NCBI GenBank assembly: GCA_036346205.1 | Contig: JARFJB010000821.1 | Coordinates: forward strand, 9,443,222 to 9,507,221 | Origin: Vesta saturnalis | Taxonomy: Eukaryota > Arthropoda > Insecta > Coleoptera > Lampyridae | Direction of reading: 5' to 3' | DNA length: 64,000 nt | In this document: in pieces, positions 1-11,499 of the stretch | Layout: each line of letters begins with the position of its first letter | How positions within the stretch are numbered: position 1 is the stretch's first letter | Program-made: the position numbers and the translations under genes | Notes under the pieces: generated by a model | Databases searched by the model: none | The model's input: only the letters and a program-made list of their open reading frames with translations | What the model was told of the DNA's origin: nothing

Positions 1-128
1 AGTCGTGTTTACTTCGCTCCTAGTAATACATCGTTAAATTGTGTGAAGTTAAACAAATAGTGTTTGAAAATTGTGTATTTGTAGTTTGAAAGTGATTTTG
101 ATATAAAATACAAAAATTTGTGTTCATT

Positions 129-981
129 ATGAAGTATAATCACTGCAACAGGGAGATGAGTGTGGAAGAAATTGTTTGTATGGGCTGTAACAGTGCTTAT
201 AACTACAGTTGTTCCATATCTGAGACAACATATAGGGCAAAATCAAAAACTGCAAAATTAGCCTGGCGTTGTACGACGACTTGTAGGGGAAGGAAAACGC
301 AAAAAACGTAAATGGCGGCTACTTCTGGGTCTGATTGTGAAACAGATGTAGATGTAATTGTTACTGATGAGGTCAACCCGGGAATAAAACGATATTTTGA
401 TACGATAATCTCATCAATTTGTGAATTAAAAATCGCAGTGGCAGAAGTAGCTGACGAAAATAAGGTGCTTAATAAGGAAATCATGTCCTTGAAAGAAATA
501 ATTGTAGATAGGAACAAGCAGATCGAGGATTAGTGTTTTAAAGTGAATAAGTTAGGTCAACAGAAAAAAAGAAAATTTGTCGAGATACACGGTATGGATG
601 ACGACAGATCTAAAACGCCAGAAGATAAACTGAAAATAATTATGCAGCAAATCGGGTGTTCAGGTGCTGAGTTCAAAAACGTTCAGGAAATACAGCTTAA
701 GAAAACAAAGTTTCTGTTAGTTAAGTTTCAAACGGAGGATATCAAGATAACCGTGCTAAAGGCGGGAAAAGACTGGTGGCGTAACTTGTTAGAGAACGAA
801 AAAAAAAACTGAAAAGCGTGTGTACTTTAATGACCACTTATCAGCGCATAATAGGGTGCTGTTTAAGGAAGTAAAAAAGAAGGCGTATGTGTACGGTTAT
901 AAATTTGTCTGGATAAGCAGAGGACGCACATTAATTAGGAAAAATGAATTTGAAAAGCCACTGTACGTAAAAACACATTAA
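129..981 (+). pseudogene. ORF1-type protein relic: PHD-like finger, coiled coil, FP25K-like C-terminus
   Basis: The reading runs in one frame from ATG 129 through two in-frame stops (TAA 309-311, TAG 531-533) to an A-run near 800, where a frameshift is needed to reach the natural stop at 979-981. The first ~60 residues have Cys/His pairs (HCNREM, CMGC, YSC) like a degenerate PHD finger. A Leu/Ile/Lys-rich coiled coil follows around 420-530, and then a domain resembling the C-terminal part of baculovirus FP25K-like proteins (KFVEIHG near the start, KFVWISRGRTLIRK near the end). This architecture is known for the ORF1 (nucleic-acid-binding) protein of insect CR1/Jockey-type non-LTR retrotransposons. 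No ORF2 reverse transcriptase follows, so this is a solitary fragment. The family is inferred from domain pattern only. Confidence 0.6.
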
Positions 982-1938
982 ACGATATTGATAGAATTAT
1001 CAAATAATGCAGCATTCGGTATTGGTACTATCTTTAGTTTAATAGCATTACATATTTTGGGAAGTTTTATAGATATTTTCTAGGCACCTTTAATACAAAT
1101 ACATGATTTGCCATTTGTAATATAAATAATAAATATTAAAACTTGGATGATAGATTAATACAACGTACTTAATTTTAATTTGCGTTAGTAAAAAGAAACG
1201 TACAGAATTTTTTTTTTGCGTATCAATTATAAATTATAATAATATGATGATCAATGAAACACCGCTTGATAAATAAATGATATAATTATTTTTAAACAAA
1301 CCTTATATATAAAGATTGAAATATGTACATTTTAAATAGGGTCAACTTATACAAATCCTTTAAATGTTTACACTTGAATTTAAAGTCAGTAAACAAATAC
1401 TTCGATGATTAGTGTTAGTTTTACCATAATTTAGGTATATTTGACTGCATAAAATATTTGGTGATAGATTATAACTTATTTATTTTAGACGAAATATTTA
1501 CGTTAAAGAGAAAATTACAAACACAATTTTTAATCCACATGTATATATTTAATTATTATCACTTAAAACTTTATTTTTCTTTTCACGTTAAAACGATTTC
1601 CTTTCCTAAGTGATTTAATTGTATTTACGTTACAAACACATACGTTCTATGATTATACTTAAATATGTACACATAAATTTTAGTTTTTTATTTTTTTTTC
1701 GTTTTTTTACACTATAAAAATTATTAATTTATAGTTATAATAATACTGGAGTTGAAGCATATAAATAACAGTACATTATTGAAATGTACAAAATAATGGA
1801 TACTATTATTTATTGTTGTTGTAAGAGTACTAAAAAAATATGTTATTGTATATTTTCCTTATTGTACAGTTAAATGTATATATGTATATAATGGTGCCGA
1901 CAGACAAGTCTTATAGACTTAGTTGGACCAAACATGTG
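982..1938. other. AT-rich stretch, nothing recognised
   Basis: About 950 bases of very AT-rich sequence with short T and A runs. I see no open frame of note, no transposase motif and no tandem array. It may include the 3' tail of the ORF1-bearing retrotransposon. Confidence 0.5.
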
Positions 1939-3584
1939 TCTAAAATTGATTGTTTTTAAGAAAATTGCATTTTTAGTTTATGATTTAAAAATATTCGTTT
2001 TTAACAAGCAAGCTCTGAATATGACGTTTAGAATACTTCTACTTTCGATAATTTTTTGTGATAAAATCAAACCAGTAATTTTCTACCTTTAAAAACTGTC
2101 ATAAAATAAATAGGGTATCTACAAATCTTAATTAAGCAAAAATAACCTTACCAACAAATGAAATGAAGATATCCATGGTTTTAACAAGTAACCTGTAAAT
2201 TTGACGTTTGCGCAAGTCAGAGTGATTAGTTATTATCTAGACGCGTTGTAAATGTGTAGCTATTAAGAACGAGAAAGCAATTAAAATCATGAATTTTCCG
2301 ATAGAAGAATTGACAGATATGATTTTTGTACTGGGTGCCAGTAATAAAAACTGTTTACTCGCACAAAGGATTTATCAACAGAAATTTCCAGATAGAAGAC
2401 AGACAAGAAAAGCGACATTGGAAAATGTGCTTCACCGATTTACCAGAACTGGAAGTGTAACTTATGAAAAAAGCGAAAGGTTGAAGACTGCAATAACAGA
2501 GGACATCGAGATGACCGTAATGTTAAAAGTTACGGAATATCCTCATATCTCGACACGGGAAATAACAAAACAAACCGACATAAGTCGTGCTGTCGTCCAA
2601 AAAATTCTGTCTAAGAACAAAATGCATCCTTATCATATACAGCGAATGCAGTAACTATTGGATGATGATTATGAAAAGCGGTTAACCTTCTGTGAGTGGG
2701 CTCAACAACAAATTGAGCAAAACAGAGATTTTTCAATTTTATATTATTTGCCGATGAAGCAACTTTTCATAAAAATGGGTATGTTAATAGACACAATTTC
2801 TATTATTATGCAATAAATTTACCGCATTGTATACGGACTATCAGTCAAACAAGGTGGTCATTAAATGTATGGGGTGGAATAATTGGGAATCATGTAATTT
2901 CTTTGACGGAACTGTTAATGGGCAAGTTTATTTAAATTTTGTACAAACCGAATTACCACAACTACCTGCTCATGTTAGGCGACGAATGTGGTACCTACAT
3001 GACGGGGCTCCAGTTCACCATACCCAACTGATCAATACACATTTAAATAATGAATTTCCTGGACGATGGATATGTAGAGGAGGACCCCATCAATGGTCAC
3101 CTCGTTCACCAGAAGTTACAAAAATAGATTTTTTTTGGTGGGGTTATGTCAAAGAACAAGTATACAAAACACCCGCGACTACTAAGGAAGACATGAAAAA
3201 TAGAATTAGAGAGGTTTTCCGAACTGCTGATGTCGATATGTTACATCGTGCTAGTAGAGCTTTTGAAGATCGCATACATTATTGTATGGAAGTAAATAGT
3301 GGTCATTTTGAACATTTAATAAAATAGTTATCTAACGTTTTTAGTTCTTTCTTATTTGTTGATAGTTATTTTTGTTTAATTTGTTTATTTTGAGTTTTGT
3401 AGATACCCTATTTATTTTATTACATTTTTTAAAGGTAGAAAATTACTGGTTTGACTTTGTCATAAAAAATTATCGAAAGTAGAAGTATTCTAAACGTCAC
3501 ATTCAGAGCTTGCTTGTTAAAGACATGAATATTTTTAAATCATAAACTAAAAATGCAATTTTCTTAAAAACAATCAATTTTAGA
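1939..3584 (+). mobile_element. Mariner-like element A (DD41D spacing, long TIRs)
   Basis: Inverted repeats of about 180 bp bound the element: 1939-2125 reads in reverse complement at about 3398-3584, including CTAAAATTGATTG at the outer end and GGGTATCTAC at the inner end. A TA dinucleotide stands at each edge (1941-1942, 3581-3582). A relic transposase lies between. The right edge directly abuts element B, whose first base is 3590. The long inverted repeats (classical mariners have ~30 bp) link it to elements B and C and to the fold-back copy at 26.4 kb. Confidence 0.8.
2289..3327 (+). pseudogene. Tc1/mariner-superfamily transposase relic of element A
   Basis: This would encode the cut-and-paste DDE/D transposase. 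The N-terminal 121 residues (2289-2654) form a DUF4817-type helix-turn-helix region (LAQRIYQQKFPDRRQTRKAT) followed by a second HTH. A TAA at 2652-2654 interrupts the same frame. The first catalytic Asp is in FADEATF at 2747-2767, in another frame. The last part (2827-3327) carries the second Asp in YLHDGAP and the third in KIDFFWWGYVK, with 41 residues between them. At least two frameshifts and one stop make it inactive. The usual WPPRSPDL motif is altered to WSPRSPEV. DD41D spacing is reported for rosa-type mariners; assignment to that group is inference. Confidence 0.85.
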
Positions 3585-3589
3585 GAGTA

Positions 3590-4006
3590 CAGGCTGTCCC
3601 AAATAAGAGGGCAAGCATGGGGATCTCGCTTATTATAAGAGATAGGATATAGGTTTAAATTCGGCACTTTTGCTAAATTCGATGCCGAGTAATAATCTGA
3701 AAAGAAATGTGAGCTAACTCGAATGGATTTGGTTTTATGCTCAAAAAACTAAAAATTTAGATTTTTGTTTTTCGCGTTTGGCTACCTTATTATTAGGAAT
3801 TTTCAAAATTCGATTGAACATTATTAAGGCAACTTTTTACGCACAATACTAATACGGTATTAAAAATATTATGCGACGTTTTGTTTATTCTTAACCATCA
3901 TCAAGTTTATTTTTTCTTATCGGGGTTAAGTTTTTATGGCGTTGTCATGTTATGCTGATTTTAGCAATATATAACACTTTATGGTTTAATCGACTGCGAA
4001 CTAAAA
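3590..4006 (+). repeat. Left terminal inverted repeat of mariner B (~415 bp)
   Basis: Outer end CAGGCTGTCCC, inner end CGACTGCGAACTAAAA. Paired with 10981-11395 across almost the full length with scattered mismatches. A few-hundred-bp inverted repeat is unusually long for a mariner. Confidence 0.88.
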
Positions 4007-4161
4007 TACTCTTAAATTAAAAACTAAATATTACATTATCACGATACCCATGAAACAAAACTCAGGAGTTGGCTTTTGTCATGTCATTTTCTAATTGTAA
4101 AAAGGGTAATAACTGCAAGATCCTTCGTGTTAGTGCTTTAAAATTTGCAAGTTTCTTTAGA

Positions 4162-4763
4162 ATGTTTTCAAATTCAGAAAAACGAGATATGATAAGGATA
4201 TTTTATAGCTGCAATAGAAATAGTGTCAGAGCAGAACAAAGATATTTAGAGGAATATCCGGAGAGGCAGCAACAAAACCAGAGATATTTTTTAAAATTTG
4301 CGAGAATTTGGATGTTTTCAGAAACCTCGAAATGCATATGGTAGCAGACTAGACAGAGATGCCGAAGAAGAAATATTACATCAGGTACTATTTGTTAGTA
4401 TTATACTAATTATAAGAATTTCCACTCACTTCACTGCTAATTTCAGCAGACATTTTTTTGGAGAGTTATGACTTTATGTTATCCATCTTAGGTTCAAGAA
4501 AATCCTTCAACATCTACCAGAGAAATAGAGCAAACTATTGAAGTGCCAAAAATGACAGTTTGGCAAGTGTTAAAGCAACACCGTTATAAACCATTAAGTT
4601 ACACGTTAGTCAAGCTCTTCGGCCTGGGGACGATATGAGACGGTTGGATTTTTGTAACCAACTTAATACAAAAATGCTGGAAAATCGCAACTTTCTCAAT
4701 CAAATAATTACACTACTGGTCCACGAATTAACAGGCAAATGCGAGGACAAGGCCAACGGTCCT
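4162..4763 (+). pseudogene. Mariner B transposase, N-terminal third (interrupted)
   Basis: From ATG 4162 the product starts MFSNSEKRDMIRIFYSC, matching the DUF4817-type start of the other copies. Frameshifts follow near 4300. A plausible intron (GT 4385 to AG 4491) separates EEEILHQ from VQENPSTSTREIEQ, part of the second helix-turn-helix. A further shift near 4605 leads to RPGDDMRRLDFCNQL. The segment ends at the TTAA of the first piggyBac (4764-4767). The reading continues at 7187 as VWVRIW in the same frame, so the piggyBac entered an already coding or barely decayed sequence. Confidence 0.78.
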
Positions 4764-7190
4764 TTAACACATTCGCTGCCCTGAACGCCCCTGCGGCGGT
4801 CCTACAACTTAGCTTAGCACGACGACACCCCCAGAGAGGCGTTCGTACCTATACGAGATATAATGGTAAATAAATTTACCAGGCCGACTTGTAATTGTGA
4901 AACAGTTTGATGGAGCGTTTTGGAATAGTCGTAGACATTTTTTGTTCAAAATTTTATATTTTTGGAAAAGATAGGCGGTAAGTTAATTTTTTTATTGAGT
5001 TATACTTTGATTTTATGTTTTGTGTTTTATGTTTTTATTTAAATAATAAAGGCATAAAAGGCATTGCAAATCAATAAAATTTTGTCCGCCCCCGAGGCGT
5101 TGACGGACACTGTGTAGGAATATTTTTATAATTCGTTATTTTGATGATTACAGATTATGGAAAATGAGCCAGACCATCTAAAAGAGTCAGATACGCTTCC
5201 TCTAAAAAAGGCTTGTCTGAAGAAGAGCTATTGAAACTTCTTGAAGAGTCCGACAGTGAGACAGATCCCTATGTTAATAATAGTGAGGATGATCCGACTT
5301 TACTAGTCTGAGTGATTCAGAAGAAGAGGAGACTGATTTAGGACAGATTTCATCACGTCATACGCCGTCTTCATCACCTTTGAGAGAAACTATACTTCAA
5401 CAACCTGGAAATATTCCAACTAACGTACAGTTGTCGGAATGGACAAATGCTAAAGTTTGAGCTAAAGTACTTGAGTTTACTAAGAAGACAGGCTTGCTTG
5501 TAGATGTCAACAGTTCTACTGAACCAATTTATTATTTTAATCTTATAATGACGGATCAGTTTGTTGAAGTGCTTTGTGTACGAACTAACAGACATGCATT
5601 TGACCTTATTGCACTTGGAAAAGGAGAAGAACCCAGAATTGCTCGTTGGTTTGATGTGACACCTACGGAGATGAGGAAGTTTTTGGGTTTAGTGTTTCAT
5701 ATGGAGACAATAAAATTAAATAGAATGAATGATTACTGGAAAAAAACACTACATGCTTAATGTACCGTGTTTTTCATCTTTTATCAGTCGAAGTCGTTTT
5801 TTGATAATTCTAAGAGCTTTGCAGTTTGAAGACACCGAACAGGAGTATCCGACTCAGTATGGAAAAATTAAGCCACTTGTAGAAGTTTTCAATAATAAAA
5901 TGAAAGACATTTATTACCCGACAAGGGAATTATCCATTGATGAGTCAATGGTTTTATGGCGAGGCCGACTAAAATTTCGCCAGTATATAAAAGGAAAAAG
6001 GCACAAGTTTGGAATAAAACTTTATGAATTGTGTGAACCAAAGGGTACTGTGCTGAAGATAATCGTATATACAGGTGCAGCTGATCGTGAGTTATCTGGA
6101 CCTGGACATACAGAAAATGTGGTATTAACTCTTATGAAAGACTATCTGGACAAAGGACATACACTATACATGGATAATTACTATAACAGCGTACCACTGA
6201 CTAAAAAACTACTTGAAGCAAAAACATATACAACAGGAACTTTACAATTAAAGAGAAAATTTAATCCTAAAGATATAGTTCAAAAGAAGCTAAAGAAGGG
6301 AGAACTAATTGTGCAATGTAATGCTGAAGGTATTTGCGTTGTAAAATGGAGGGATCGGCGTGACATATTGGCAATTTCCAGCGAACATGATGCAGAAATG
6401 CAAAATGTTGTTACACGAGGTGGGCAAGAAAAACAAAGCCCAATTTAATCTATCAATATAAGAAGTTTATGGGTGGTATTGATCATTCCGATCAGATGCT
6501 CTCCTACTATTCCCGCGAGCATAAAACCTTGGTATGGTATACAAAATTGGCTATCCACATTTTTTAATTAATGTTTCTTAATTCATACCACTTTTACAAA
6601 CAAGGCAATCCCAATAATATAAAACCATATTATGATTATAGATTAAATGTACCCAATTGAAAAGTTGCTTGGCCCTCCACCAGAAGAATCTATAACAAAA
6701 ATAAAAATCAGCCACCTACCCGAATTCTGCCCTAAAAATGAAAGTGGTAGTAGAGTAAAAAGGAGAAAATGTCAAGTTGGGAAAATGCACATATAAGAAA
6801 AGATTCGACTTATAATTGCCCTCTGTGTGAAAACCAACCTGGACTTTATTTGACACCTTGTTTTAGAGTGTACCACTCAAAACACTAATATAGTTTATCT
6901 TTTTATACTGTTTGTATTAATATTTAAAATAAATTGTTTTCTTTCTGCAATTTATAATCAAACGCCCTAGAGGCGGCCTCGGGCACACATCCAAGTAATC
7001 ATCATCAATTACTTGCAGTGTGCCTTGACCACCTCTGGGGCGTTTTTGTTTTTTTTTCCTAGAAAAGCACCAAAAGTTGTGTAAAGTACCTACTGTTTAT
7101 TCTTTACCCATATTAAATTAAAATATTCACAAAAAAGTATGTAGCACCAGCTATAGTTACCTATCTTATATTGGGCAGTGAATGTGTTAA
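4764..7190 (+). mobile_element. piggyBac-like element 1, TTAA target duplication
   Basis: TTAA at 4764-4767 and 7187-7190 flank the terminal inverted repeats CACATTCGCTGCCC (4768 on) and GGGCAGTGAATGTG (ending 7186). Subterminal GGGGCGT-type repeats occur at 4782-4790 and around 7033-7046. The unit of about 2.4 kb includes a decayed transposase. It sits inside the mariner B transposase gene, and the mariner reading resumes in frame if the insert plus one TTAA is ignored. Confidence 0.93.
5157..6888 (+). pseudogene. piggyBac transposase relic (element 1)
   Basis: PiggyBac DDD transposases excise precisely at TTAA. The reading starts at ATG 5157 with an acidic N-terminus (broken around 5210-5460, with an in-frame stop near 5458). 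It continues at 5494-5760 (DVTPTEMRKFLGLVFHM), then shifts frame into 5729-6448. Catalytic Asp residues are visible in LSIDESMVLWRGR and LYMDNYYNS, and the third in KKFMGGIDHSDQM after another shift near 6440. The C-terminal zinc-binding end survives near 6810-6888 (CPLCENQPGLYL, then CFRVYH). At least three frameshifts make it nonfunctional. All three catalytic Asp codons are intact. Confidence 0.9.
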
Positions 7191-7416
7191 TGTGTGGGTT
7201 CGAATCTGGAAGGATAGGCTCCTTGGGCCAATTATTTACGAAGGTATCCTAACGTCTCAACGCTACCTCGCATTTCTAACACACGAAATATCAGACCTTT
7301 TGGATGATGTTCCGCTAAACGAAATATGGACTCTCTGGTGGCAAATGGACGGAGCTCCTCCTCATAATGCTGCGATAATAAGTGAATATCTTAACGGCGA
7401 ATTTCCTGATAACCCA
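7187..7416 (+). pseudogene. Mariner B transposase, middle third
   Basis: Product fragment beginning VWVRIWKDRLLGP and carrying the second catalytic Asp in QMDGAPPHNA, ending at EFPDN just before the TTAA of the second piggyBac. The first catalytic Asp block (DEATF-like) that should precede it is degraded or lost near 4700. The whole fragment is open in one frame. Confidence 0.82.
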
Positions 7417-7626
7417 TTAACGCCTAGTGTTCCCGTATGGGCACATCGTGCTTGACGTCGTTTATGGGCGTGGTAGGGATGACTGATTTCTACGCAGGTT
7501 GTTTTAACACGTGTTCGTAGTTGTATGTACTTCAGTTAACAGGTTGATGCTAAACTTTGTTGTATTTTTTTATTGTGTGTGATTTTTTGGACTATCTAAA
7601 TTGAAGAACCTTTTGACCTAGGAGAA

Positions 7627-10205
7627 ATGGCTGACATACGTTTGGTGTAAGTACAATATTTTATTTTATTTTGCCACCATAATGTTCTTTATACGCCTCC
7701 AAATGCGGGCGTAATGTGGTCTTTATAGCACGGAAATGTCATTGATGCTAAGCAGCATGATTGACAGCAAACACATGACATGATATATAATAGCAATATC
7801 ACAGTATCTTAGTAACAACTAATTAGCCTACTGTCGACTTTATTTCACTGCATTTGCATTTAAAACTTGCCGAAAATACTGAATCTTTTTCATATTTTGT
7901 TCCAGTTTCATGGTGCAAAGTAAAATAAAACATTGTATGTACCACGGGCATAATTGTAGATTATGGCTCTCAGGAATATAAAAGCCCTCCGCTTCGCGTC
8001 GGGCTTTTAATATTCCCTCGAGCCATAATCTTCTGATTATGCCCTTAATACATAAATATCTATTATTGTGTTTTAGTAATAAAAATAAATTAACGGCGTT
8101 TTGAGCAAACTAAAACATAACCTAAAGCACTATCAACATAAATTTTATAAATAATTTACTTTTTGTTTCTGAAATGAGTCATAAAGTTTAGCGTTCCCAT
8201 ATGGACCCGCTAGGCGGTTTACAGGTAAAATTGATTATAAAAAAAATATTCTTTTTTCAGTGGAATAACATTGCAGGAGGCCCTAGACATCGCCAACGAA
8301 TCAGCATCCGATACAGAAGTGGCAGATGTTTTTATAGAACCTCCAGAGGGTCACGTACTTACTGACGAGGATTCTGCTGACGAGGACGAGGGGGGCCTAG
8401 CGGATAATCTTAGCTCCCGACAGCTTACTGCCGGCCCTGAACTGCGCTTTACTAATTCTAGAAGAACTGCTCGTATACAAAGTGATCTAGAAAATGAGTT
8501 TTCTCGTAACGTTCAAGCAGAAATCTTAGAAAATAACGATATTTCAGAGGTAAATCCAGAAAATCTGTTGATAAACGAAGCTCAAACGAATAATATGAAC
8601 GTGAGCAGAACCCCACCCGATTGTGATTTCTGTGATGGGGATTTGACCTTCACTAAGCATTCGTTTCCCGCTGACGACTATTCTAGGTATAAAGATATGT
8701 CATTTTCAGAAATATTTCAGCATTTTTTTAGCGACGAGTTACTATAACTTATTTCAGAACAAACGTCGAATTATGCTTTATTTAAGAATTGTCCCGACCC
8801 AAACATATCTGTTGAAGAATTAAAAGTATTAATCGCTATTTTATTGGTTAGTGGTTACAATGAGCTTCCAACAAAACGTTGCTATTGGGAAAATTCAAAA
8901 GATATGAGAAATGAAATGATATACGAAGCAATGAGAAGAGAGAGATTTTTGCAGATTTGCCGCTTTCTTCATTTTGCGGACAATTCTACCATAGATACAG
9001 GGGACAAATTATATAAACCTAGACCTCTCACAGACTACTTAAAAAATAAGTTTATCAAACACTATGTACCCGAACCAAACTTGTCTTACAATGAATCAAT
9101 GATAAAATATTATGGACGCCACGGATGTAAACAATTTATCCGTGGCAAGCCAATTCGGTTCGGGTACAAAGTGTGGTGTGTAAACAAGCCGAGCGGCTAT
9201 TTAGTGAACTTTGAAGTATACCAGGGCAAAAACCCCAGGGTCAATAATCTATATGAATCCCTATTTGGAAAGGCTGCGGCACCTCTAGTGCAAATGCTTG
9301 ATGACTTAAAAAAAATAATAAATCTTATCGCTATAATATATTCATCGACAATCTTGTTACTGCAACAAATCTGCTTTATACGCTAAAGAAAAATGGATAT
9401 GGTACTACAGGAACCATACGAGAGAATCGTGTTCCAAAAACTTGCCCAATAACTCCTAAAGCAACTATGAAAAAGCAGCAAAGAGGTACATTTTCTTCAA
9501 CTCTGGATAAAAACAGTGGAATCCAATATATTCGTTGGATGGACAACAGCGCTGTGACGGTTGCCAGCACGTCATTTGGGGTGCAGCCTCTCAAAACGGT
9601 CGAACGATTTTTTCGCGTTGAAAAGAAAAAAATCCCAATTTCCAGGCCTCATGCAGTTTTAGAATATAATAAAAATATGGGTGGAACTGATTTGATGGAC
9701 GAAGGAGTTTGCAAGTATGGATACATATCTCTGTACTTAGAATAGCTTTGTAATCTTAGTTATTTTGTATTTCAGTTATCGTGTCGGGATAAGAGGAAAA
9801 AAATGGTATTGGCCGATGTTTACATGGAGCCTAGATGTTTCTGTTCATAATGCGTGGCAATTATGTAAGAAAACTGGCTGCAACGTACCTCAGTTAGAGT
9901 TCAGGCGAGTTATAGCACAGGTACATTTTTATATAATTAGCATTATGATTACTTTGTTGTGTATATTTTTTGTACTTTAGGAATATTTGATAAAATTTAA
10001 AAATCTTCCAAAGACCAGTGGCAAGACCCCTAAAATAAGGGACGAATTAAAATTTGACAATATTAGTCACTATGTGGTGCAAGTCCCTACTAATAAAAGA
10101 AGGTGTGTCGGAAATAAATCTGACAGCAGCGGACGCACAATGTACTGCAAATGTGACTTAGGGTTGTGTATTTCTTGTTTTAAAGACTTTCATACTAAAA
10201 AATAA
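7627..10205 (+). pseudogene. piggyBac transposase relic with three introns (element 2)
   Basis: Exon 1 is a short start (MADIRLV) from ATG 7627 to a GTAAGT donor at 7647. The acceptor at 8260 leads into GITLQEALDIAN. An acidic N-terminus follows, then an in-frame TAA (8745-8747), the core domain, a frameshift in the A-run at 9308-9316, and two further small introns (about 9715-9775 and 9921-9980) with GT/AG borders that keep the frame. The second Asp is in FIDNLVT and the third in NMGGTDLMDE. The position of the first Asp reads LSYNESMIKYYGRHG, so Asp has become Asn. The C-terminal cysteine-rich domain is complete (CKCDLGLCISCFKDFH). With a stop, a frameshift and a changed catalytic residue it is inactive. 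Confidence 0.88.
7946..8044. repeat. Perfect-looking ~40-bp-stem hairpin in intron 1 of piggyBac 2
   Basis: GGGCATAAT at 7946 pairs with ATTATGCCC ending 8044. AGATTATGGCTC pairs with GAGCCATAATCT, GGAATAT with ATATTCC, and AAAAGCCC with GGGCTTTT, around a GC-rich loop. Composition differs sharply from the surrounding AT-rich intron. It may be a fold-back MITE that landed in the intron or a structural part of the piggyBac. Confidence 0.8.
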
Positions 10206-10466
10206 AATGTAGTGTTTCTTTAGTAAATAGAATATATCGATACATTTTGTGGTTTTAATAAAGCTTACATTTTTTTGTATGCATTATATCCTGTATTAAC
10301 ATTGACTGGGGAACCGCCTAGTGGTCCCATATGGGAACATCGTTTTTCACTTGGTTAGAAAATGAAATTAAAAAAAAAATTTTTTTTTCAAGCTTAGGGG
10401 GCTTATAATAAAGCGGAATATACAAAATTTATCAAAAATCAAGACAAAAACTATTACAGGCGTTAA

Positions 10467-10724
10467 TGGATGGGAAATAGGGGACCACTTAGGTGGCCAG
10501 CAAGAAGTCCAGATTTAACCCCTTTAGATTACTTCCTCTGGGGCTATTTAAAAAATGTGATTTATAAGACGCCACCGCAAAATATAGAAGAACTCCAGGA
10601 TAGGGTTGTTAATGAACTTCGTCAAATTCCCAGGCGAACCATTCAAAGAAGCGTAAACAATTGTAGAAGAAGAATTCGTTACTGTATTCAAGAAGGAGGA
10701 AACTTGTTCGAACATTTATTATAA
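10467..10724 (+). pseudogene. Mariner B transposase, C-terminal third
   Basis: Open frame with GPLRWPARSPDLTPLDYF, where the last Asp is the third catalytic residue, followed by LWGYLKNVIYKTPP and a C-terminus ending GGNLFEHLL. This matches the ends of the other long-TIR mariner transposases in the window (FEHLIK at 3300, FEHLI at 20380). It is the best preserved section of this transposase. Confidence 0.87.
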
Positions 10725-10980
10725 TAATTTTTATTTGTTTATCTGTGTAATTATTTTGTTGTTACCTATCGATAAATTTGCGTTGTCGCTATTATGACCG
10801 TGTTACATAGACCTACTTGTTTGAGTTGTTTGTTAATGTTTTTTTTTTAAATTGTTTAACTGTTTTTATATTTTTTTGGATGTTCTAACGAGCTTAACAA
10901 ATTAAATAAGTAGAACTACTGTAATTATTCCTTGCTGGATCCAAGAAGGCGGAATCTTGTTCTTCATATTTTTCTCATTA

Positions 10981-11395
10981 TTTTAGTTCGCAGTCGATCA
11001 AACCATAAAGTGTTATATATTACTAAAATCAGCATAACATTTTCCATCCAACGACATAAAAATATATCTTAACCTCCATAAGAAAAAATAAACCTGATGA
11101 TGGTTCAGAATAAACGAAACGTCACATGATATTTTTAATACCCTATTAGTATTGTGCGTAAAAAGGTGCCTTAATAATGTTTAATCGAATTTTGAAAATT
11201 CCTAATAATAAGGTGGCCAAACGCGAAAAACGAAAATCGAAATTTTTAGTTTTTTGAGCATAAAACCAAATCCATTCGAGTTAGCTCAAATTTCTTTTCA
11301 GATTATTACTCAGCATCGAATTTAGCAAAAGTGCCGAATTTAAACCTATATCCTATCTCTTATAATAAGCTTGCCCTCGAATTTGGGACAGCCTG
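10981..11395 (-). repeat. Right terminal inverted repeat of mariner B (~415 bp)
   Basis: Reverse complement of 3590-4006: begins TTTTAGTTCGCAGTCG and ends GGGACAGCCTG before a TA. Confidence 0.88.
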
Positions 11396-11499
11396 TACAT
11401 TATACAGACATAATTCGAAGGGATAAAATAGTTTTATAAGATGGTAAAATAATATACTGGGTGTTTCATTTAAAAAAAATGCAGTTTTTGCTAATTGAA

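Larger units (their letters stand above)
7417..10466 (+). mobile_element. piggyBac-like element 2, TTAA-flanked, intron-bearing
   Basis: TTAA stands at 7417-7420 and 10463-10466. The tips share only a short inverted match (CGCCT at 7421, AGGCG ending 10462), so the termini are less certain than those of element 1. A subterminal word CGCCTAGTG-TCCC-TATGGG occurs near 7421 and 10316 in the same orientation, and inverted near 8190-8215. Unlike element 1, removing this segment leaves about 7 extra bases in the mariner frame, so the junction is imprecise or later altered. Confidence 0.8.
3588..11397 (+). mobile_element. Mariner-like element B (long TIRs), host to two nested piggyBacs
   Basis: The left repeat 3590-4006 (CAGGCTGTCCCAAAT at the tip) is matched in inverted orientation by 10981-11395, ending in GGGACAGCCTG. 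TA flanks both tips (3588-3589, 11396-11397). The 7.8-kb span holds about 2.3 kb of mariner sequence plus two TTAA-flanked piggyBac insertions. Transposase pieces in mariner order occur at 4162-4763, 7187-7416 and 10467-10724, which shows that the inserts came later. The left end lies within a few bases of the right TIR of element A, so B inserted beside or into A. Confidence 0.88.
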
